Source of the DNA: an uncultured Oscillospiraceae bacterium
GTDB taxonomy: Bacteria > Bacillota > Clostridia > Oscillospirales > Oscillospiraceae
Assembly: GCA_934622035.1 (NCBI GenBank)
Contig: CAKTVG010000014.1
Span: forward strand, 8,861-72,860
Reading direction: 5' to 3'
DNA length: 64,000 nucleotides
In this document: positions 58,675 to 64,000 of the stretch, in pieces
Layout of the letters: each line of letters begins with the position of its first letter
Numbering within the stretch: position 1 is the stretch's first letter
Translations under genes and position numbers: made by a program
Notes under the pieces: generated by a model
The model's database searches: none
Told to the model about the DNA's origin: nothing
The model's input: the letters and a program-made list of their open reading frames with translations, nothing else

Positions 58675-59226
58675 TTACGATAGATATGTCTTCAGCGCTT
58701 CATATTCTTTCTTCGCGCTGTCAGATAACGATTCTGCTTTGGCGTCGAGCGCAATCATCAGCTCAACAAAATCCTGCCATCTTCCGTCGACCGCGGCGCA
58801 TTTCGCCCGCAGAAGCAGCTCCGTCGCCTCGGCGCGGTTCTGTGCCTGTTCGGCCTGCGCCTGTGCCGCCCTGAGCTGCTCCTCCAGCGCCGTCTTGTCC
58901 TGTTTGGCGGCGTCCGCCTCCTCCTGCGCGGCCTGGCGCGCCGATTCGGCAAGCGCGGCGGCGCTCTGCGCGGAGTCCAGCTCCTCCTCCAGAGCCTTGC
59001 TCTTGCTGATCTCCTTGTCGAGATTGTCCTGCAGGGCGACGATATTCTCCCGCGCGCTGCGGTCGGACGCCTCGAGATCGTTCTGCACGGCGACCAGCTT
59101 GATCGCCAGCGACAGAGCGACGATCAGAAACGCGCCTGCGCACAAAATTGCGAGATATTCCAGCAGCGCTCGCTTCTTTTTCGCGGTCAGCGGCGCGGTT
59201 TCCTGGGTTTTTTGCTCATTTTCCAT
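58675..59226 (-). CDS. Membrane-anchored coiled-coil protein, function unknown
   Basis: 183 residues from ATG at 59226 (GGAGG 6 bases upstream). A short charged N-terminus is followed by one membrane helix (about 22-44, EYLAILCAGAFLIVALSLAI), then a long coiled coil (about 50-145, Ala/Glu/Gln-rich with heptads) and a helical C-terminus WQDFVELMIALDAKAESLSDSAKKEYEAL. It overlaps the end of parB by 11 bases and precedes serS. Similar proteins often act as septum or envelope spacers, but there is no direct evidence here. Confidence 0.75.
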   Translation of the reverse strand: MENEQKTQETAPLTAKKKRALLEYLAILCAGAFLIVALSLAIKLVAVQNDLEASDRSARENIVALQDNLDKEISKSKALEEELDSAQSAAALAESARQAAQEEADAAKQDKTALEEQLRAAQAQAEQAQNRAEATELLLRAKCAAVDGRWQDFVELMIALDAKAESLSDSAKKEYEALKTYLS

Positions 59227-60100
59227 GGGCATCCTCCGAAAGATCGAGCGCCAGCAGAATTTCGTACAGGCGCTGTAAATCGTCCTGTCCGTAGAATTCC
59301 AGCTCAAAGCGCCCCTTGCGCTTGCCGTTAACGATGCGAACCTTGCGGTCCAGCCGCTTTGTCAGCGCCTTTTCGCACTCGGCGACGTAATTAACCTCGG
59401 GCTTTTTGGGTGGTTCGGGCTTCTTTTCCTCGGCGGCCATGCGCTTGCACATCGCCTCTGCCTGACGGACGGACAGCCGCAGCGCGAGAATCCGCTGTGC
59501 TGCGGCCTTCTGCCGTGCCTGCGTCGGAAGACTCAGAACGGCGCGGGCATGTCCCGCGGAAAGCTCGCCCGTTTCCACAAGCTGGCGCACCTCCTCCGGC
59601 AGCGCCAGCAGCCGCAGTGCGTTTGCCACCGCCGGGCGGGATTTGCCGACGCGTGCGGCGGCGTCCTCCTGCGTCAGGCCGTATTCCTCGGTCAGTACGC
59701 GATAGCCCTCGGCCTCTTCCATGGGGTTCAGATCCTGCCGCTGCAGGTTTTCAATCAGCGCCAGCTCCATGACGGTTTTGTCGTCGGCCTCGACGACGAT
59801 GACCGGAACCTCTTTTAGGCCTGCAATCCGAGCGGCGCGCCAGCGGCGCTCGCCCGCAATGATCTGATAGTATCCGCCGTCCATGGCGCGGACAGCCAGC
59901 GGCTGCAAAATGCCATGCTCCGTGATGGAATCGGCCAGCGCCTGCAATTCCTCTTCGTCAAAGATCCGCCGGGGCTGATTCGGGTTCGGCTCCACCTTTT
60001 GCAGGGGCAGCCGCGTGACCTCCTGCGACGCCTCCGGTGCGGAAAAATCATCGATGAGCGCGCCGAGGCCGCGCCCCAGCCCGCGCTGCTTTGTGCTCAT
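59216..60100 (-). CDS. parB: Chromosome partitioning protein ParB/Spo0J
   Basis: 294 residues from ATG at 60100. N-terminal basic segment KQRGLGRGLGALI, then the CTPase/ParB box with AGERRWRAARIAGL, and the DNA-binding helix-turn-helix around LTQEDAAARVGKSRPAVANALRLLALP. C-terminal dimerisation domain ends KGRFELEFYGQDDLQRLYEILLAL (KGRFELEFYG typical). It clamps onto parS sites, two of which lie 0.8 and 2.5 kb upstream. The start overlaps the parA stop (ATGA). Confidence 0.97.
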   Translation of the reverse strand: MSTKQRGLGRGLGALIDDFSAPEASQEVTRLPLQKVEPNPNQPRRIFDEEELQALADSITEHGILQPLAVRAMDGGYYQIIAGERRWRAARIAGLKEVPVIVVEADDKTVMELALIENLQRQDLNPMEEAEGYRVLTEEYGLTQEDAAARVGKSRPAVANALRLLALPEEVRQLVETGELSAGHARAVLSLPTQARQKAAAQRILALRLSVRQAEAMCKRMAAEEKKPEPPKKPEVNYVAECEKALTKRLDRKVRIVNGKRKGRFELEFYGQDDLQRLYEILLALDLSEDAHGK

Positions 60101-60861
60101 AGCTTTCCCTCGTTTCTTCGAATTTCCTCGGCGACGGCGAGATAGGCCGCCGCGCCGCGGCTCGAACGGTCGTAGACCGTCACCGGCAGACCGTGGCTTG
60201 GCGCCTCGGCCAGGCGCACGTTGCGCGGAATGACCGACGCAAAGACCTTGCCCGGAAAGTGCCTGCGCACCTCCTGCGCCACTTGATTGGAGAAATTCGT
60301 TCTGCCGTCGTACATTGTCAGAAGCACGCCGAAAATCTGAATCGTCGGATTCAGCCGCCGCTTGATCGCGCGCAGCGTGGACATGAGGTCGGACAGTCCC
60401 TCCAGGGCAAAATATTCGCACTGCACAGGAATGAGAATACTGTCCGCAGCGCACAGCGCGTTGAGTGTCAGCAGCTCCAGCGACGGCGGGCAGTCGATAA
60501 AAATGTAATCGTAATTATCCCGGAGCTGATCCAGCGCGTTTTTGAGCTGATACTCCCGATGGTCCATTTCAATCAGCTCGACGCCTGCGCCCGCGAGGTC
60601 AGAGCCTGAGGGAATGACGTCGCCAAAATCTGTATGTACCACGGCCTTTTCCGGGGAGACCTCCCCAATAATCATCTCGTAAGCGCTGTGCGGCGCGTGT
60701 TTTTTGTCCACGCCCAGCCCGGAGGTGGCGTTCGCCTGCGGATCAAAGTCGCACAGCAGGACGCGCGCGCCCGCGGCGGTCAAAGCGGCCGTGAGGTTCA
60801 CGGCGGACGTTGTTTTCCCGACGCCGCCCTTTTGGTTGACAACTGCAACGATTTTTCCCAT
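60097..60861 (-). CDS. parA: Chromosome partitioning ATPase ParA/Soj
   Basis: 254 residues from ATG at 60861. The deviant Walker A is NQKGGVGKTTSAVNL, followed by CDFDPQANATSGLG and YDYIFIDCPPSLELLTLNAL. There is no long N-terminal DNA-binding extension, so it is the short chromosomal Soj type. It pairs with ParB to organise origins. GGAGG precedes the ATG. Promoter at 60886-60914. Confidence 0.97.
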   Translation of the reverse strand: MGKIVAVVNQKGGVGKTTSAVNLTAALTAAGARVLLCDFDPQANATSGLGVDKKHAPHSAYEMIIGEVSPEKAVVHTDFGDVIPSGSDLAGAGVELIEMDHREYQLKNALDQLRDNYDYIFIDCPPSLELLTLNALCAADSILIPVQCEYFALEGLSDLMSTLRAIKRRLNPTIQIFGVLLTMYDGRTNFSNQVAQEVRRHFPGKVFASVIPRNVRLAEAPSHGLPVTVYDRSSRGAAAYLAVAEEIRRNEGKL

Positions 60862-60885
60862 GCTTCCGCCTCCTTTTTCGAAAAT

Positions 60886-60914
60886 ATGATAGCACAGCTT
60901 CTCCGGCATTGCAA
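60886..60914 (-). promoter_or_regulatory. Promoter of parA-parB
   Basis: Minus-strand TTGCAA, 17-base spacer, TATCAT. Its -35 is 20 bases from the parS palindrome, so ParB loading could affect its own transcription. Confidence 0.7.
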
Positions 60915-60933
60915 CCGTTTTTCAAATTTTTCG

Positions 60934-60949
60934 TGTTTCACGTGAAACA
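60934..60949. other. parS: parS centromere site 1
   Basis: TGTTTCACGTGAAACA, a perfect 16-base palindrome identical to the Bacillus parS consensus. Located between the parA promoter and the lexA terminator. Confidence 0.96.
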
Positions 60950-60952
60950 TGC

Positions 60953-60980
60953 AAAAAAAGTCCGCGGGGTTCCCGCGGAC
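60953..60980 (-). terminator. Intrinsic terminator of lexA
   Basis: GTCCGCGG (60960-60967) pairs with CCGCGGAC (60973-60980). The minus-strand exit is seven T (60959-60953), ending next to parS. Confidence 0.9.
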
Positions 60981-60986
60981 GCAAAT

Positions 60987-61556
60987 TCAATATTCCCGGA
61001 TGACAGTCTTGACGCGCCCTAAAATCTGCGCATCCCGCCCGTCAATGGGCGAATAGGCCGGATTCTCCGGCATCAGCCAGACCTCGCCGTTTTTCAGCCT
61101 CAAACGCTTGACCGTCGCCTCATCGCCGAGCAGCGCCACAACGATCTGTCCATTGTCGGCGGTCTGCTGAGGGTGGATGACAATCTTGTCGCCGTCCAGA
61201 ATTCCGGCGTTCATCATGGAATCGCCGCGCACGCGCAGGGCGAAGCACTCGTCCCCGGAATCCCAGGGAAGATAACCCTCAATATTCTCCTGCGCCAGAA
61301 TCGGCAGACCCGCCGTCACCACGCCGATGATGGGCACGCCCTTCTCCTCCGACAGGCGGATGGCGCGGTTCTTCGTTCCGTCCACGGAGATCAGCCCGGC
61401 GCGATCCAGCTCCGTGAGGTGGTAATGTACCGAGGCGGTCGATTTCAGCCCGACAGCCTGCATAATCTCGCGCACCGACGGCGCATAGCCGTTCTGTGCA
61501 GAGAACTCCTTGAGAAACTGTAAAATCTCTCCGCGTTTACTGCTTGTTCTGCCCAT
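60987..61556 (-). CDS. lexA: SOS repressor LexA
   Basis: 189 residues. The N-terminal winged helix contains SVREIMQAVGLKSTASVHYHL. The self-cleavage bond is in VVTAGLP (Ala-Gly), the catalytic Ser in RGDSMMNAGI and the catalytic Lys in DEATVKRL. Slightly shorter than Bacillus LexA (205). It represses DNA-damage genes until RecA* triggers cleavage. A candidate operator overlaps its own promoter (61586-61624). Confidence 0.96.
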   Translation of the reverse strand: MGRTSSKRGEILQFLKEFSAQNGYAPSVREIMQAVGLKSTASVHYHLTELDRAGLISVDGTKNRAIRLSEEKGVPIIGVVTAGLPILAQENIEGYLPWDSGDECFALRVRGDSMMNAGILDGDKIVIHPQQTADNGQIVVALLGDEATVKRLRLKNGEVWLMPENPAYSPIDGRDAQILGRVKTVIREY

Positions 61557-61585
61557 GAATACCGCCCCTTTCCTTATCTATATTC

Positions 61586-61624
61586 AGTATAGCACATTTT
61601 TTCTGAAAATGCAAACAATTGTTT
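61586..61624 (-). promoter_or_regulatory. lexA promoter with overlapping palindromic operator
   Basis: Minus-strand TTGCAT (61614-61609), 17-base spacer, TATACT (61591-61586). A perfect palindrome AAACAATTGTTT (61613-61624) overlaps the -35. It resembles the Bacillus SOS box GAACnnnnGTTC with AAAC/GTTT half sites. Autoregulation by LexA is inference. Confidence 0.6.
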
Positions 61625-62505
61625 CAAAAATTTTGTAAATTAAAATCCGGCAGCAGCTCCGTCGTTGCGGCGGTCAGATCCTGCGCGTAGCCCAGCTCCA
61701 GCCCGCAAAGCTCCATCCAGGAAAGCGCCCCGTCGTATTCCTCCTGCGTCAGGCGGCGGTTGAGCGGCGGCAGCTCCTTCGCCCTTCCCATCGGCACATA
61801 CTGGCTCATCAACGAAACCATCACGCCGTCCCTCGGAAAGCTCTCGCTGATCCAGTCCAACACGCGCAGCGTGTTGTCCAGATAGCCCGGCAGCACCAGA
61901 TGCCGGATCAGAACGCCGCGCTGCATTGCATCGTCTTCCATCACGGGCTTGCCGGTCTGCCGGTACATTTCCTGAATCGCCGCCGCGGCGACCTCAAAAT
62001 AGTCCGGCGCGCCGGACAGCCGTGCGGCAAGCGCATTGTCCGCGTATTTCATGTCCGGCAAATAGATGTCCACCAGCCCTTCAAGCTGCTTCAGCGTTTC
62101 CACGCTCTCATAGCCGCCGCAGTTGTAGACCACCGGCACCGGCAGCTTCGGGGAAAGCGCCGGAAGAATGTCCGGCAGGAAGTGCGTCGGTGTGACCAGA
62201 TCAATGCTCTGCGCGCCCTCGTCGATCAAGCGCTCGAAGATGTCGCGCAGCTCCGCGCTCGTGACGGCCTTGCCCTTTCCGCCAGCGGAGATTTCCTGAT
62301 TCTGGCAGAAAAGACAGCGCAGCGTGCACCCACTGAAAAACACTGCGCCGGTGCCGAAGCTGCCGGAGATGGGCGGCTCCTCGCCGTAGTGCAGCATTGC
62401 CCGTGCGATGCGCAGCTCACCCGGCATGCGGCAGAAGCCGGTTTGCCCGGCGGTTCGATCCACGCCGCAGCGGCGCGGGCAGAGGGTGCAGTGCGAATAG
62501 TCCAT
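61624..62505 (-). CDS. Radical SAM protein of the PFL-activase-like group
   Basis: 293 residues from ATG at 62505 (GGAGGAAA upstream). An N-terminal CTLCPRRCGVDR and FCRMP Cys motif is followed by the radical SAM site SGCTLRCLFCQNQEIS (CxxxCxxC). The sequence resembles AmrS/PflA-type proteins often called putative pyruvate formate lyase activating enzyme. No glycyl-radical enzyme is encoded nearby, so the substrate is unknown. It faces away from rlmD and ends at the lexA operator. Confidence 0.85.
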   Translation of the reverse strand: MDYSHCTLCPRRCGVDRTAGQTGFCRMPGELRIARAMLHYGEEPPISGSFGTGAVFFSGCTLRCLFCQNQEISAGGKGKAVTSAELRDIFERLIDEGAQSIDLVTPTHFLPDILPALSPKLPVPVVYNCGGYESVETLKQLEGLVDIYLPDMKYADNALAARLSGAPDYFEVAAAAIQEMYRQTGKPVMEDDAMQRGVLIRHLVLPGYLDNTLRVLDWISESFPRDGVMVSLMSQYVPMGRAKELPPLNRRLTQEEYDGALSWMELCGLELGYAQDLTAATTELLPDFNLQNF

Positions 62506-62524
62506 GATTTCCTCCAATTCGCCC

Positions 62525-62553
62525 TTTTCAGGGCGGCGGTTTTGTGGTATAGT
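62525..62553 (+). promoter_or_regulatory. Promoter of rlmD
   Basis: TTTTCA, 17-base spacer, TATAGT. The start point would lie about 10 bases before the parS at 62571, so parS is inside the transcribed leader. Confidence 0.5.
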
Positions 62554-62570
62554 AGTGGCAGAAAAAAGTC

Positions 62571-62586
62571 TGTTTCACGTGAAACA
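62571..62586. other. parS: parS centromere site 2
   Basis: TGTTTCACGTGAAACA, identical to site 1 and 1.64 kb away. It lies 14 bases before the rlmD start codon. Confidence 0.95.
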
Positions 62587-62600
62587 AAGCGAGGCCAGCC

Positions 62601-64000
62601 ATGCTGAAAAAGAATGAGATCTACCGCGCCGCGGTCAGCGGCTTCACGAGCGAGGGCCTCGGCGTCTGCCGCGTCGAGGGCTGCGCCGTCTTTGTGCCGA
62701 ACGCCGCACCCGGCGAAGAATACGACCTGCGCATCGTCCATATCGGCAAAAACGCCGCGCATGGACGCATCGAGAAGATTATAACGCGTTCGCCGCACCG
62801 CGTCAACCGCCTTTGTCCCTATGCCAAGCAATGCGGCGGCTGTGACTTCTGGCACCTGGACTACGCAGCCGAATGCGAGATCAAGGCGCAGCGCGTCACG
62901 GATGCGCTCGACCGCCTCGGCGGCCAGCACCTTTCCGGCGTTTCCATCGCCGGGGCCAGCACCTGCGAGGGCTACCGCAATAAGGCGCAGTACCCCGTCG
63001 CACCCGGCAAAAGCGGCCCCGCCGCGGGCTTTTTCAAGAAGGGAACGCACGAGGTGATCGAGGTCGCGCGCTGCCGCATCCAGCCGTCCTGCGCCGACGC
63101 AGCCAAGGACGCCGTCCTGGACTACATGCGCCAGAACGGCGTGAGCGCCTATGACGAGACGACGCACAGCGGCCTTGTCCGCCATATCTACGTCCGCCAT
63201 GCCGCCGCGACCGGCGAGGTCATGGCCTGCCTTGTCGTCAACGGGAGCCGGCTGCCGCAGGAGGAGGCGCTCGTTTCCCTCCTGCGCGAGCGCGTGTCCG
63301 GCCTGAAAAGCGTCATTCTGAATACGAATACCCGCCCCGGCAACGCCGTTCTGGGCGAAGCGCAGCGCACGCTCTGGGGCGCCGATGCCATTGAGGACGT
63401 CCTGTGCGGTCTGCGCTTCCGCATTTCTCCGAAATCCTTCTACCAGGTGAACCGCGCGCAGGCGGAGGTGCTCTACGGCAAGGCGCTTGCCGCCGCCGGG
63501 CTGACCGGGTGCGAGCGCGTCCTCGACCTCTACTGCGGCACCGGCACCATCACGCTCTGCCTGGCCGCAGGGGCGAAGGAGGCCGTCGGCGTCGAGCTGT
63601 CCGAGGCTGCCATTCGCGATGCAGAGGAAAACGCCCGCCGCAACGGCGTGTCGAACGTCCGCTTCTTCTGCGCGGACGCGGGTGAAGCGGCGCAGCGCCT
63701 CTGTGCCGAGGGCGCACAGCCGGATGTCATCGTTGTGGACCCGCCGCGCAAGGGCCTGTCCGCCGATGTTATCGACGCGATTGTGCAGATGTCGCCGCAG
63801 CGCGTGGTTTACGTCTCCTGCGACCCGGCGACGCTCGCGCGGGACGTCAAGCTCCTGACGGCGCAGGGCTATCTCCTCCGCACCGCCGAAGCCGTCGATA
63901 TGTTCCCCCGCTGTTCCCATGTCGAGACGGTAGTTCTTTTATCCCACAAAAAAGCCGACAGTTATATCCACATTGATGTGGAGTTTGGAGAGGGCGAGGG
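62601..64000 (+). CDS. rlmD: 23S rRNA (uracil-5-)-methyltransferase RlmD-like (partial, 3' end outside window)
   Basis: Starts at ATG 62601 (GCGAGG site) and is open to the window end, 466 codons. An N-terminal TRAM-like beta barrel (AAVSGFTSEGLGVCRVEGCAVFVPNAAPGE) leads to the [4Fe-4S] motif CPYAKQCGGCDFW, then the methyltransferase with DLYCGTGTITLCLA, VDPPRKGLS and VVYVSCDPATLARDV holding the catalytic Cys and base. It ends in ADSYIHIDVEFGEGE, where similar clostridial proteins carry an extra C-terminal domain. It would methylate a uridine in 23S rRNA; close relatives modify U747 or U1939, so the exact position is open. Confidence 0.93.
   Translation, partial: MLKKNEIYRAAVSGFTSEGLGVCRVEGCAVFVPNAAPGEEYDLRIVHIGKNAAHGRIEKIITRSPHRVNRLCPYAKQCGGCDFWHLDYAAECEIKAQRVTDALDRLGGQHLSGVSIAGASTCEGYRNKAQYPVAPGKSGPAAGFFKKGTHEVIEVARCRIQPSCADAAKDAVLDYMRQNGVSAYDETTHSGLVRHIYVRHAAATGEVMACLVVNGSRLPQEEALVSLLRERVSGLKSVILNTNTRPGNAVLGEAQRTLWGADAIEDVLCGLRFRISPKSFYQVNRAQAEVLYGKALAAAGLTGCERVLDLYCGTGTITLCLAAGAKEAVGVELSEAAIRDAEENARRNGVSNVRFFCADAGEAAQRLCAEGAQPDVIVVDPPRKGLSADVIDAIVQMSPQRVVYVSCDPATLARDVKLLTAQGYLLRTAEAVDMFPRCSHVETVVLLSHKKADSYIHIDVEFGEGE

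Noticed and set aside
62226..63920. Minus-strand frame opposite rlmD
   Set aside because: rlmD on the plus strand has the Fe-S and SAM motifs and continues to the window end; the opposite frame is compositional.

Overview
The window is 64 kb of GC-rich, tightly packed chromosome from a Gram-positive anaerobe, most likely a member of the Clostridia in the Oscillospiraceae/Ruminococcaceae range. The support is indirect: Firmicute gene order (ylmE-sepF-divIVA-ileS; dnaA-dnaN-S4-recF-remB-gyrB-gyrA), a T-box in front of ileS, Bacillus-type parS sites, an Hfq, and a selenium-type xanthine dehydrogenase fusion. The genus cannot be named from the sequence alone. No prophage, insertion sequence, CRISPR array, rRNA or tRNA gene was seen.

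Layout. 0-7.5 kb: end of mutS, a CPBP protease, mutL, miaA, hfq, then an HlyD-like membrane protein, ylmE/yggS, sepF and divIVA. 7.5-10.7 kb: isoleucine T-box and ileS. 10.8-13.9 kb: polyferredoxin and a fused Fe-S/molybdopterin hydroxylase. 14.1-22.3 kb: one minus-strand operon, aroF-tyrA-aroB-aroA-aroC-pheA-aroE/aroK-aroQ, with almost every stop and start overlapping. It encodes the whole route from DAHP to chorismate plus the Phe and Tyr branches. It is preceded by a promoter, a 27-codon leader peptide packed with Tyr and Phe codons, and a terminator, i.e. a ribosome-mediated attenuator. 22.3-37.3 kb: MATE exporter, uridine-kinase-like protein, glycerol kinase, a two-component system, a ydjI/ydjG/ydjH-like envelope module, transporters, a glycerophosphodiesterase and a HAD phosphatase. 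37.6-42.9 kb: gltX, a CAT-fold acetyltransferase, PPi-type phosphofructokinase and hemW.

43-63 kb is the replication-origin neighbourhood. On the minus strand lie gyrA, gyrB, remB, recF, an S4 protein, dnaN and dnaA, with candidate oriC DNA on both sides of dnaA. To the right are a ROK glucokinase and pgi (divergent), a small P-loop protein, a lipoprotein with mscL, serS, a coiled-coil membrane protein, parB-parA, lexA, a radical SAM protein and the start of rlmD. Two perfect 16-bp parS palindromes flank the lexA/radical-SAM pair. The usual rpmH-rnpA-yidC-mnmEG cluster is not between dnaA and parAB.

Intergenic DNA is dominated by two dispersed repeat families. One is a family of short GC-rich palindromes bounded by CCGTAGGG/CCCTACGG-like ends, with about 18 copies and larger composite forms. 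The other is a ~110-bp multi-hairpin element present three times, whose closing stem changes in a compensatory way. The most interesting items are the Phe/Tyr attenuator, the covarying repeat, an unassigned structured segment before the 32-kb transporter gene, and a hairpin that encloses the hfq ribosome binding site.
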